Assembly (NCBI RefSeq): GCF_017163705.1
Contig: NZ_JAFIWB010000026.1
Span: forward strand, 1-64,000
Direction of reading: 5' to 3'
Length of the DNA stretch: 64,000 nucleotides
Origin: Xanthomonas bonasiae
Lineage (GTDB): Bacteria; Pseudomonadota; Gammaproteobacteria; Xanthomonadales; Xanthomonadaceae
Position numbers and translations under genes: made by a program. Of the stretch, positions 9,174 to 19,455 are shown piece after piece; within the stretch, counting starts at the first letter, position 1, and every line of letters starts with the position of its first letter. The notes under the pieces were generated by a model, which saw nothing but the letters and a program-made list of their open reading frames with translations, did no database searches and was not told the origin of the DNA.

Positions 9174-10236
9174 GCTGGAGGCGCTGGCCGAGCGTCGCGA
9201 AGAACTCGAACGCCTGCTGTCCGATCCCGAGGTGGTGAGCGACAACGCGCGCTTCCGCGACTACTCGCGCGAATTCGCGCAGCTGGAGCCGGTCGCCGCC
9301 GCACTGGCCGACGAGGCCGCGGCCAAGGCCGACCTGGCCGCGGCCGAGGCGATGCGCGGCGATCCAGAACTGCGCGAGCTGGCCGAAGAGGAGATCGCCG
9401 CCGCCCACGCGCGCCTGCTCGCACTGGACGAACAACTGGCGCTGCTGCTGGTGCCACGCGATCCGCGCGACGACGGCAACCTGTTCCTGGAAGTGCGCGC
9501 CGGCACCGGCGGCGACGAGGCGGCGATCTTCGCCGGCGACCTGTTCCGCATGTACGCGCGTTACGCCGAGCGCCAGGGCTGGAAGGTGGAAGTCGAATCG
9601 GACAGCCCCGGCGAGCACGGCGGCTACAAGGAGATCGTGGCGCGCATCGTCGGCCGCGGCGCCTACTCCAAGCTCAAGTTCGAATCCGGCACGCACCGCG
9701 TGCAGCGGGTGCCGGCGACCGAATCGCAGGGCCGCATCCACACCTCGGCGGCGACGGTGGCGATCATCCCCGAAGCCGACGACGTGGAAGAGATCGCGAT
9801 CAACCCGGCCGACCTGAAGGTGGATACGTTCCGTTCGTCCGGCGCCGGCGGCCAGCACGTCAACAAGACCGAGTCGGCGATCCGCATCACCCACGTGCCG
9901 AGCGGGGTGGTGGTCGAATGCCAGACCGAGCGCAGCCAGCACGCCAACCGCGACAAGGCGATGAAGCGGCTGAAGGCGCAGTTGCTCGACGCCGAGCGCA
10001 GCAAGCAGGCCGCGGCCGAGGCGCAGGACCGCAAGCTGCAGGTCGGCAGTGGCGACCGCAGCCAGCGCATCCGCACCTACAGCTTCCCGCAGGGCCGCAT
10101 CACCGACCACCGGGTCGAAGGCCTGACCCTGTACGACCTGCCGAACGTGATCGAAGGCGACCTCGACGCGCTGATCGAGCGGCTGAGCCACGAGCACCAG
10201 GTCGACGAACTGGCGCGGCTGAGCGACAGCCCGTGA
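9151..10236 (+). CDS. prfA: Peptide chain release factor 1
   Basis: RF1 recognises UAA and UAG stop codons and triggers peptide release. The 361-residue protein has the codon-recognition segment containing PAT near residue 187. The catalytic GGQ loop lies in [11 protein letters not shown] around residue 230. The start at 9151 overlaps the last 23 bases of hemA in another frame, a conserved hemA-prfA arrangement. prmC, which methylates the GGQ glutamine and often follows prfA, is not here but at 41331-42164. Confidence 0.98.
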   Translation: MTPTLRRKLEALAERREELERLLSDPEVVSDNARFRDYSREFAQLEPVAAALADEAAAKADLAAAEAMRGDPELRELAEEEIAAAHARLLALDEQLALLLVPRDPRDDGNLFLEVRAGTGGDEAAIFAGDLFRMYARYAERQGWKVEVESDSPGEHGGYKEIVARIVGRGAYSKLKFESGTHRVQRVPATESQGRIHTSAATVAIIPEADDVEEIAINPADLKVDTFRSSGAGGQHVNKTESAIRITHVPSGVVVECQTERSQHANRDKAMKRLKAQLLDAERSKQAAAEAQDRKLQVGSGDRSQRIRTYSFPQGRITDHRVEGLTLYDLPNVIEGDLDALIERLSHEHQVDELARLSDSP

Positions 10237-10285
10237 GCGTGCGCATGCGCCGCGCCGCTGCGCACGCGCCGGCCACCGCGCGCGC

Positions 10286-11995
10286 GTGAGCGGCAGCGCG
10301 CTGGACGCACTGCGCCAGCTGCAGGACGCGGTGCGCCGCGACCCGCAGGACTTCATCGCCTGGGTGATGCTGGCCGACGCCGAACTCGGCGCCGGGGCGA
10401 TCGCCGCCGGCGAACAGGCCGCCCTGCGCGCGTTGCAGCTGCGCCCGACGCATCCGGAAGCCCTGGCACGGCTGGGCCGCGTCCGCTGGACCCAGGGCCG
10501 CCATGCCGAAGCCGCCGCCGCGTTGCGCCAGGCGCTGCAGCACGCGCCGCAACACCCGGGCATCGCCCTGTGGCTGGGCCATGCGCTGGAGGACAACGGC
10601 GAAGCCGAAGCCGCCGCGCAGGCCTATGCGCACGCGCATGCGCTGCTGCCGCAGGAGCCGTCGATCGCCGCGCACCTGCTGAACTGGCGGCGCAAACTGT
10701 GCGACTGGCGCGCGCTGGATGCGCTGTCGCAGCAGGTCCGCGGCGCGGTGCGCCAGGGCCATCCGGCGATCGAACCGTTCGCGTTCCTCAACGAGGACGC
10801 CACCGCCGCCGAGCAGCTGCACTGCGCGCGCAACCGTGCGCTCGCCTTGGCGCAGACGCTGGCGCCCTTGCCGGCGGCGACGCTGCGCCGCGCCGGCCCC
10901 TTGCAGGTCGGCTTCCTGTCCAACGGCTTCGGCGCGCATCCCACCGGGCTGCTGACCGTGGCCCTGTTCGAACGGCTGCGCACGCATGCCGACCTGCGCG
11001 TGCAGCTGTTCGCATTGAACCGCGACGACGGCAGCGCGATCCGCACGCGCCTGCGCGCCGCGGCGCACGCCTGGCACGACGTCGCCGGACAGCCGCACCG
11101 GGCGATCGCGCAAGGCATTCGCGCTGCCGGCATCGACCTCCTGTTCGACCTGCGCGGCTGGGGCGGCGGCGGTGCGCCGGAAGTGCTGGCGCTGCGTCCG
11201 GCACCGCTGCAGATCAACTGGCTGGCCTACCCGGGCACGTCCGGCGCGCCGTGGATCGACTACGTCATCGGCGATGCGTTCGCGCTGCCCGGTGCGCTGG
11301 CCGCGCACTACAGCGAGCGCGTGCTGCGCCTGCCGCGCGCGTTCCAGCCCTCGGACGACAGCCGCCACGTCGGCGCGCCACCGTCGCGCCGCGACTGCGG
11401 GCTGCCCGAGCACGGCACGGTGTTCTGCTGCTTCAACAACAGCTACAAGCTGACCCCGCGCAGCATGGCGCGCATGCTCGCCGTGCTGCGCCAGGTGCCG
11501 GACAGCGTGCTGTGGCTGCTGTCCGGGCCCGGCCAGGCCGATGCGCGGCTGCGCGATGCCGCGCACCGTGCCGAAGTGGATCCGGCGCGGCTGCGCTTCA
11601 TGCCCAAGCTGGCGCATGCCGACTACCTGGCCCGCTACCGGCATGCCGACCTGTTCCTGGACACGCATCCGTACAACGCGCACACCACCGCCTCCGACGC
11701 GCTGTGGGCCGGCTGCCCGCTGCTGACCTGCCCCGGCGCGACTTTCGCCGCACGCGTGGCCGGCAGTCTCAACCATCACCTGGGCATGGACGCGATGAAC
11801 GTCGCCGACGACGATGCCTTCGTCGCCAAGGCGGTGCAGCTGGGCCGCGATCCGGCGGCGCTGCGCGCACTGCGCGACACGCTGCAGCAGCGCCGCGCCA
11901 GCGCCGGCCTGTTCGACATGCAAGGCTTCGCTGCGGACTTCGCCGACGTGTTGCGCGATACCGCGCGCCGGCACGGCTGGAGCGGGCCGCAGTAG
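10286..11995 (+). CDS. UDP-GlcNAc:peptide O-GlcNAc transferase, GT41, XcOGT-type
   Basis: The 569-residue protein combines N-terminal TPR helices (about residues 5-135) with the two Rossmann-like lobes of family GT41. It corresponds closely to the structurally characterised X. campestris OGT of about 568 residues. With the GTG start at 10286, the conserved histidine in GFGAHPTG is residue 218 and the lysine in NNSYKLTP is residue 388. Those are the catalytic and UDP-binding positions reported for that enzyme. Other GT41 landmarks are DLRGWGGG, INWLAYPGTSG and the Asp/His-rich DTHPYNAHTTASDAL. It probably transfers a sugar to protein Ser/Thr, but the cellular targets of the bacterial enzyme are unclear. 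It follows prfA by 49 bases. Confidence 0.93.
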   Translation: MSGSALDALRQLQDAVRRDPQDFIAWVMLADAELGAGAIAAGEQAALRALQLRPTHPEALARLGRVRWTQGRHAEAAAALRQALQHAPQHPGIALWLGHALEDNGEAEAAAQAYAHAHALLPQEPSIAAHLLNWRRKLCDWRALDALSQQVRGAVRQGHPAIEPFAFLNEDATAAEQLHCARNRALALAQTLAPLPAATLRRAGPLQVGFLSNGFGAHPTGLLTVALFERLRTHADLRVQLFALNRDDGSAIRTRLRAAAHAWHDVAGQPHRAIAQGIRAAGIDLLFDLRGWGGGGAPEVLALRPAPLQINWLAYPGTSGAPWIDYVIGDAFALPGALAAHYSERVLRLPRAFQPSDDSRHVGAPPSRRDCGLPEHGTVFCCFNNSYKLTPRSMARMLAVLRQVPDSVLWLLSGPGQADARLRDAAHRAEVDPARLRFMPKLAHADYLARYRHADLFLDTHPYNAHTTASDALWAGCPLLTCPGATFAARVAGSLNHHLGMDAMNVADDDAFVAKAVQLGRDPAALRALRDTLQQRRASAGLFDMQGFAADFADVLRDTARRHGWSGPQ

Positions 11996-12250
11996 CTCGC
12001 CAATTGCCCGGCCGCGGCGGCACCGACACCTGGCGCGCGGGAACGGATGCGTTCGCAGCCAGACCGAACCTCCCGACAGGTTGCCGGCATCGGCGCTCGC
12101 GCTTCTTCAACGCAGCGCGAGCGGCAGCCGACCGCGGCTGACGGCACGCACATCGCCGCACGCTGCCGAAGCGCCCCCATGCACGAACGCGCTTGACCTG
12201 AAGCGCGGTTGAGGTTCGACACTGCGTGCCTTCCGTTCGCGCACGCCCCG

Positions 12251-12877
12251 ATGCCGTCACGCCTGTCGCCCGACCTCACCTCCCCGCACGCACGCAGCGT
12301 ACTGGTCGCCCACGCCTCGGCACCGGTCTGCGCGACGCTGCTCGCACGCTTGCACGCCAACCCCGGCGGCGGCCTGCATGCCCTGGCCTGGCTGGAATCG
12401 CTGAGCGCCGCGCCAGATCTGCTGTACGCACAATGCTGCGGCGACGACACCACGCAGCTCGGCCGCAGCCTGCACCCGCGCGCGCCGGCGCCGCGACTGA
12501 CGCTGCACCGTTACCGGCGCATCCGCAGCGGGGTGTCCGATCCGCAGCGCGCGCCCGGCTGCGTCGTGGTGACCAGACTGGCGACCCGCGATGCCGCGCA
12601 GGCGCAGCTCCACGCCAGCGCGGCGTTCGCTGCGCTGCAAAACGGCGCGCACGCGCTGCGCGGCTTGATCGCCTCGCACCTGCACCTGTCCGACGACGGC
12701 CTCAGCCTGCTCGACTACGCCGAATGGAGCAGCGCCGACGCGCAGCGTCGCGCCTTGCAGCGCGAACCCGAGCGCCTGCCCCTGGCGTCCCATCCCGCGG
12801 CCAGCGTGAGCCGTTACCGGCCGCGCGCGCTGACCCTGCCCGGCACCCCGACGCAGCCCGCGCACGCATGCGCCTGA
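12251..12877 (+). CDS. Hypothetical protein with ABM-like (dimeric alpha/beta barrel) halves
   Basis: The 208-residue protein is taken from ATG 12251; an in-frame upstream start at 12209 would add 14 residues. Residues about 105-180 read like an antibiotic-biosynthesis-monooxygenase domain. A beta strand (GCVVVTRLATR) is followed by a helix rich in Ala, then LIASHLHLSDDGLSLLDYAEWSS and a short helix. The N-terminal half (about 20-95) may be a degenerate second copy. Such domains occur in small oxygenases and in proteins of unknown function, and no cofactor residue is evident. A gap of 255 bases without clear features separates it from the OGT gene. Confidence 0.6.
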   Translation: MPSRLSPDLTSPHARSVLVAHASAPVCATLLARLHANPGGGLHALAWLESLSAAPDLLYAQCCGDDTTQLGRSLHPRAPAPRLTLHRYRRIRSGVSDPQRAPGCVVVTRLATRDAAQAQLHASAAFAALQNGAHALRGLIASHLHLSDDGLSLLDYAEWSSADAQRRALQREPERLPLASHPAASVSRYRPRALTLPGTPTQPAHACA

Positions 12878-12975
12878 ACCGGCGTCGCCCCGGTTCTGCG
12901 ACGGCGCCTGTACGGACGCCGCCGATGCGCGTCGGCAGGCTATACGCCGACCGGGCGAGCCGCTAGGCTTCGGGC

Positions 12976-13494
12976 ATGAGCGCCAAAGCCGATTTCATCG
13001 CGTTGAACCTGTGCGTACTGACCGTCTCGGACACGCGCAGCCTGGCCGAAGACAGTTCCGGCGACTACCTGGTGTCGGTGCTCGGCGAGGCCGGCCACCG
13101 CCTGTACGCGCGCGAGCTGCTGCCCGACGACCGCTACCGGATGCGCGCGGTGGTCTCGGCGTGGATCGCCGACCCGCGGGTCGACGGCATTCTGGTCACC
13201 GGCGGCACCGGCTTCACCGGCCGCGACTCCACCCCCGAGGCGCTGCTGCCGCTGCTGGACAAGCAGATGCCCGGCTTCGGCGAACTGTTCCGCGCGATCA
13301 GCTTCGAGGAGATCGGCACCTCCTCGCTGCAGTCGCGCGCCTTCGCCGGCCTGGCCAACGCCACCTTCGTGTTCTGCCTGCCCGGCTCGACCTCGGCCTG
13401 CCGCACCGCCTGGGAAAGGATCGTCGCCGCGCAGCTCGACGCGCGCACCCGGCCGTGCAACCTGGCCACGCTGCGCCCACGCCTGAAGGAATGA
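12976..13494 (+). CDS. moaB: Molybdenum cofactor biosynthesis protein B
   Basis: MoaB/MogA-type proteins adenylylate molybdopterin before molybdenum insertion; in some bacteria MoaB is inactive and MogA does this. The 172-residue protein has the N-terminal strand [11 protein letters not shown]. The signature [15 protein letters not shown] lies near residue 75, and the C-terminal PGSTSAC loop contacts pterin in homologues. No other mo-cofactor gene lies in the window. An HTH gene follows after 13 bases, suggesting a short operon with ppk2. Confidence 0.93.
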   Translation: MSAKADFIALNLCVLTVSDTRSLAEDSSGDYLVSVLGEAGHRLYARELLPDDRYRMRAVVSAWIADPRVDGILVTGGTGFTGRDSTPEALLPLLDKQMPGFGELFRAISFEEIGTSSLQSRAFAGLANATFVFCLPGSTSACRTAWERIVAAQLDARTRPCNLATLRPRLKE

Positions 13495-13507
13495 CCTGGA
13501 ACCGCGC

Positions 13508-13846
13508 ATGCCCCTGGACACCACCCTGCGCCTGCTGGCCAAAGCCAGCGGCATGACCGCCGCGGACATCGCTGCCGCCATCCCGCGCGCCGGCGCCGCC
13601 ACGGTCAAGGCCTGGCTGGCCGGCGAGAAGATGCCCGGCCGCGACCAGCTCAATGCGTTGGCGCGCGCCTTCGGCGTTCCCGCGGGCGCGCTGCTCGGCG
13701 AACTGGCCAGCCAGCTCGACCCGGCCCGCACCCGTGGCGAACACGACCTATTGCAGGCCTATCGCACGCTCGACAGCCGCCAGCAGGGCGCGCTGCTGGA
13801 AGTGGCGCGCAGCATGGCCGGAACCCGCACGAGACGCAGCAAATGA
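13508..13846 (+). CDS. Small helix-turn-helix (XRE-like) protein
   Basis: The 112-residue protein has an N-terminal XRE-type five-helix fold: [19 protein letters not shown], a second helix [13 protein letters not shown], then [20 protein letters not shown] helical C-terminus ([25 protein letters not shown]) resembles dimerisation tails of phage-type regulators. Its stop overlaps the ppk2 start as ATGA, so the two are probably translationally coupled. It may regulate its own operon, but no operator was identified. Confidence 0.85.
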   Translation: MPLDTTLRLLAKASGMTAADIAAAIPRAGAATVKAWLAGEKMPGRDQLNALARAFGVPAGALLGELASQLDPARTRGEHDLLQAYRTLDSRQQGALLEVARSMAGTRTRRSK

Positions 13847-14619
13847 GCAAGCTCAAGCGCAAGCAGTACCAGGCATTGATGCAACCGCTGCAACTGGAGC
13901 TGACGGCGCTGGCGCAAGCGCTGCAGCACAGCGGCGAGCGCATGCTGGTGCTGTTCGAAGGCCGCGACACCGCCGGCAAGGGCGGCGCGATCCAGGCCAT
14001 CGCCGAACATCTGAATCCGCGCCAATGCCGGGTGGTGGCGCTGCCCAAGCCGACCGACCGCGAAAGCACGCAGTGGTATTTCCAGCGCTACGCCACGCAT
14101 CTGCCGGCCGCTGGCGAAATGGTGCTGATGGACCGCAGTTGGTACAACCGCGCCGGGGTGGAGCGGGTCATGGGCTATTGCAGCGACGCGCAATACCAGG
14201 CCTTCCTGCGCCAGGCGCCGCTGTTCGAGCAATTGCTGGTCGACGACGGCATCCGCCTGTTCAAGTACTGGTTGTGCGTGGACCAGGACCAGCAGGAGAA
14301 GCGCTTCGCCGAACGCCTGCACGATCCGCTGAAGGGCTGGAAGCTGTCGCCGGTGGACCTGCAGTCGCGCGCCCAGTACGCCGACTACACCCGTGCCCGC
14401 GAGGCGATGCTGGACGCCACCCACCGCGAACAGGCGCCGTGGACGCTGGTCGACTTCAACGACCAGAAGCGCGGCCGCCTGACCCTGATCCGGCATCTGC
14501 TCGACCAGTTGCCCGACACCCCGCTGCAGGAGCCTGAACTGGAACTGCCGCCGCTGAAGCACAAACCGCGCAAGGAAAAATTCGGCGTGTTGCAGCCGAT
14601 CGCGTCGTATCCGGTTTGA
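13843..14619 (+). CDS. ppk2: Polyphosphate kinase 2
   Basis: PPK2 enzymes move phosphate between polyphosphate and nucleotides, usually making NTPs from polyP. The 258-residue, single-domain protein has Walker A FEGRDTAGKGG near residue 44 and the lid arginines. Walker B MDRSWYNRAGVERVMG lies near residue 97. The length and motifs fit the class I, one-domain enzymes that phosphorylate nucleoside diphosphates. The start overlaps the HTH gene. Downstream lies a G-rich repeat followed by REP palindromes. Confidence 0.95.
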   Translation: MSKLKRKQYQALMQPLQLELTALAQALQHSGERMLVLFEGRDTAGKGGAIQAIAEHLNPRQCRVVALPKPTDRESTQWYFQRYATHLPAAGEMVLMDRSWYNRAGVERVMGYCSDAQYQAFLRQAPLFEQLLVDDGIRLFKYWLCVDQDQQEKRFAERLHDPLKGWKLSPVDLQSRAQYADYTRAREAMLDATHREQAPWTLVDFNDQKRGRLTLIRHLLDQLPDTPLQEPELELPPLKHKPRKEKFGVLQPIASYPV

Positions 14620-14620
14620 G

Positions 14621-14666
14621 GCCGGGATTGGGGATTGGGGACTCGGGACTCGGGATTGGGGACTCG
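14621..14666. repeat. G-rich repeat, copy 3 (single arm) after ppk2
   Basis: A run of GGGATTG, GGGACTC and GGGATTG units starts two bases after the ppk2 stop. Only the G-rich arm is present, with no complementary arm. Six G-runs of three or more lie in 46 bases, so the plus strand could form a G-quadruplex. Confidence 0.75.
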
Positions 14667-14703
14667 ATGATGCGGTCCGCGCCCGACGGTGCAATGGCTT
14701 CCT

Positions 14704-14726
14704 GTAGGAGCGGCTTCAGCCGCGAC
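14704..14726 (+). repeat. GTAG-type REP palindrome (single)
   Basis: It is headed by GTAG and followed by the palindrome AGCGGCTTCAGCCGC and a GAC tail, the consensus shared by the other REP units in the window. It resembles the SMAG/GTAG REP class known from Stenotrophomonas. No REP-associated tyrosine transposase lies in the window. Confidence 0.85.
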
Positions 14727-14786
14727 AGGACGCGTCCGCAACGACGCGACCGGATTCAGACGCCTTCTGCAGCGACCGGCGGTGGT

Positions 14787-14849
14787 GTGGGAGGGACTTC
14801 AGTCCCGACGCGCTACCGGTAAGGCCTCGTCGGGACTGAAGCCCCTCCC
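14787..14849. repeat. REP pair of the GTGG/GGGACTTCAGTCCC subtype
   Basis: Unit 14787-14809 reads GTGGGAGGGACTTCAGTCCC plus GAC. A nearly inverse unit lies at 14829-14849. The stem bases differ from the GCGGC subtype at paired positions, so base pairing is kept. The pair lies between the convergent genes ppk2 and acyP. Confidence 0.8.
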
Positions 14850-14876
14850 CCGCGAGCCGCCAAGATTTCCGCGATG

Positions 14877-15143
14877 TCACCCGATCGCGAAGCCCGCCGC
14901 CACCGGCTCCGGCCACGGCTCGCGCAGCACCTGCTCGACCCGCGCTGCCGGCGGGCCGTGCCGCAGCCATTCGGCCAGCGCCTCCAGCGCCGCGGCCTCG
15001 CCTGCTGCGATGACCTCCACGCTTCCGTCGGCCAGGTTCCGCGCGTGCCCATCCAGCCCCAGCGCCAGCGCGCGTTCGCGGGTGGAGGCGCGGAAATACA
15101 CGCCCTGCACCCGGCCGGCGACCAGGAAGCGGGCGGCCCCCAT
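14877..15143 (-). CDS. acyP: Acylphosphatase
   Basis: This small enzyme hydrolyses acyl phosphates. The 88-residue product has the signature [12 protein letters not shown] with the catalytic arginine, and [13 protein letters not shown] with the catalytic asparagine. The ATG at 15143 overlaps the stop of the upstream thioredoxin-like gene (ATGA), which fixes the start. It is the last gene of a three-gene coupled unit with yihY. Confidence 0.95.
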   Translation of the reverse strand: MGAARFLVAGRVQGVYFRASTRERALALGLDGHARNLADGSVEVIAAGEAAALEALAEWLRHGPPAARVEQVLREPWPEPVAAGFAIG

Positions 15144-15774
15144 CAACCGGCCGCCTTCGCCTGGCCGGCGACCTTGCCGCCGGCTGCGGCGATCGCCGCC
15201 TCGATGTCGTGCGCATTGACCGGACCCAGGAACTGCTTGGCGACCTTGCCGTCGGGCGCGATCAGGTAGGTCATCGGCAGTCCGCGCGGGGTCGCGAAAT
15301 CGGCCGGCGGCGCATAGGTGTCGAGGATCGCCACCGGGTAGGCCACCGGGTGTTCCTTCAGGAACGCCTGCATCTCCGCCGGCTCGATGTCCTCGTAGGC
15401 CAGGCCCACCACTTCGATGTTGTCGCGCATCACGTGCAACGCCGACAGCTCCGGCATTTCCTTCAGGCACGGCGCGCACCAGGTGGCCCAGAAATTCACC
15501 ACCACCCACTGTCCACGATGCGCGGCCAGGTCGTACTCGCTGCCGTCCACCGCCTTCACCTTCAGCGTCGGCTGCGGCCGGGTTTCCTGCACCACGTTCG
15601 CTCCTTCGCCAGCGGCGGGCGCAGTCGGCGCAGTTGGCGCGGCAGGTGCCGCCGGGGCGGCGGGAGCCGCAGGCGCCGGCGCGCCCGGCGCGGCGCCGTC
15701 GGCGGGCGAAGGATGCCGATCGCAGCCTGCCAGCAGCGCGGCAGCGGCGAACAACGGGAACAGGATGCGCGGGG

Positions 15775-15778
<4 letters not shown>
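15143..15778 (-). CDS. TlpA-like thioredoxin-family lipoprotein
   Basis: The 211-residue protein has a lipoprotein signal ending LLAGC with modified Cys19. A low-complexity Ala/Pro-rich linker (about residues 25-58) follows, then a TlpA/ResA-like domain. The redox motif WCAPC sits near residue 91 and the cis-proline context GLPMTYLI near 165. It should act as a membrane-anchored periplasmic thiol reductant or oxidant, and the client protein is unknown. Both ends overlap neighbours (yihY and acyP) by ATGA, so the three are likely co-translated. Confidence 0.92.
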
Positions 15779-18091
<2,313 letters not shown>

Positions 18092-18170
18092 GCGGCCGCC
18101 GCCGGCCTGCCGGTATCATGGCGGCCTTGCGCGACCGCGGCCGCGCCCCGTCATGCTCTAGGAACCGGCA

Positions 18171-18656
18171 ATGGAAGAACTCCTGATCGTCACCACCGGC
18201 GGCACGATCGACAAGATCTATTTCGACGACAAGTCCGACTACCAGATCGGCGATCCGCAGATCGGCCAGATCCTCAAGGAACTGGGCGTGACCTTCCGCT
18301 TCACCGTGATCCCGATCATCCGCAAGGACTCGCTGCACATCACCGACGAGGACCGCGAGCTGATCCGCGCCACCGTCGCCGCGCAGTCCGCGCGCCACGT
18401 GCTGCTCACCCACGGCACCGACTCGATGGTGCAGACCGGCAAGGTGCTGCAGACGATCCCGGACAAGACCATCGTGATGACCGGCGCGCTGAACCCGGCG
18501 CGGTTCCGCGGCTCCGATGCCGAATTCAACATCGGTTGCGCGGTCGGCGCGGTGCAGTCGCTGCCGGCCGGGGTCTACATCGCCATGAACGGGCAGATCT
18601 GGGATCCGCAGAAGGTGCGCAAGAACGTGGCCGCGAATCGCTTCGAGCCCGTCTGA
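18171..18656 (+). CDS. One-domain asparaginase-like protein
   Basis: The 161-residue protein corresponds only to the N-terminal domain of type I/II L-asparaginases. The first active-site motif TTGGTIDK is at residues 8-15 and the second, HGTDSM, near residue 83. Typical asparaginases are over 320 residues and finish the active site with a C-terminal domain, which is absent here. The stop is clean and the next gene starts seven bases later, so this looks like a real short family rather than a recent truncation. Activity on asparagine is uncertain. Confidence 0.85.
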   Translation: MEELLIVTTGGTIDKIYFDDKSDYQIGDPQIGQILKELGVTFRFTVIPIIRKDSLHITDEDRELIRATVAAQSARHVLLTHGTDSMVQTGKVLQTIPDKTIVMTGALNPARFRGSDAEFNIGCAVGAVQSLPAGVYIAMNGQIWDPQKVRKNVAANRFEPV

Positions 18657-18662
18657 GCCGCG

Positions 18663-19136
18663 ATGTCCAAAGCCACCCGCGCAACCAGGGCATTGGACGC
18701 GGCCGGCGTCGCCTATCGCCTGCATCCCTACGATTACGAAGCCGAAGCCGGCGCCAAGGGCCTGCAGGCGGCGCAGGCGCTCGGCCTGCCGCCGGCAAGG
18801 GTGTTGAAGAGCCTGATGGCGTGGATCGACCAAAACGCCGTGTGCGTGGTGGTGCCCTCCGATCGCCGCGTGCAGCTGAAGAAGCTCGCCACGGCCGGCG
18901 CCGGCAAATCGGCACGGATGATGGAAGTGGCCGAGGCCGAGCGCCGCACCGGCTACAAGGTCGGCGGGATCAGTCCGCTGGGCCAGCAGCGGCCGGCGCC
19001 GGTGCTGGTCGAGCAATCGGCGCTGGCCCCGGGCAGCGTGTGGTTCAACGCCGGGCAGCGCGGACTGTTGGTCGAAATCGCCGCCGAGCAGGTGCTGGAC
19101 GTGCTGCAGGCGCGCGCCTGCGATCTATGCGAGTGA
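18663..19136 (+). CDS. ybaK: Cys-tRNA(Pro) deacylase YbaK
   Basis: This trans-acting editing enzyme clears Cys from mischarged tRNA-Pro. The 157-residue protein shows the YbaK/ProX fold with VLKSLMAW, the lysine-bearing RRVQLKKLA and the GYKVGGISPLG loop typical of YbaK. It follows the asparaginase-like gene by six bases on the same strand and is probably cotranscribed with it. Confidence 0.95.
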   Translation: MSKATRATRALDAAGVAYRLHPYDYEAEAGAKGLQAAQALGLPPARVLKSLMAWIDQNAVCVVVPSDRRVQLKKLATAGAGKSARMMEVAEAERRTGYKVGGISPLGQQRPAPVLVEQSALAPGSVWFNAGQRGLLVEIAAEQVLDVLQARACDLCE

Positions 19137-19455
19137 CGCGTTAGCACGGCGACGTGCGTGGACGGCATGGCAGGAGCGAGGAATACCGCCAGCGGCTGCG
19201 TCGACCGCATCCGCAGCGGCATGGCGGCAGGTAGCGAACGCAAGCGAAAACGACCGCCACGCGCGTGCCCCACCTCGATCATCCGCAGCTGCGCGACAGG
19301 CGCGCGGATCGGCGCCCACGACAACAAAACAGCCCCGCGCCGGGGCGCGGGGCTGTCGTGTCTGCAGCGTCCAGGGCGTCCTGCCCTGCCGATCCGTTCG
19401 GTATTCGCGGCGTACGCGGCGCCGCCGTCCAGGCGAGCGCCGCGCCGCGTGCGGA
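19137..19455. other. Intergenic region between ybaK and the protease gene
   Basis: Of these 319 bases, the only clear element is the strong protease terminator at 19329-19356. Short open frames here lack ribosome binding sites and protein-like composition. Confidence 0.6.
19323..19356 (-). terminator. Rho-independent terminator of the protease gene
   Basis: ACAGCCCCGCGCC at 19329 pairs with GGCGCGGGGCTGT ending at 19356. On the minus strand the hairpin is followed by GTTTTGTT. It is placed 100 bases after the protease stop. Confidence 0.85.

Noticed and set aside
18171-18656. Asparaginase-like gene as a pseudogene
   Set aside because: The frame, start, stop and spacing are clean, and no remnant of the C-terminal domain lies downstream.
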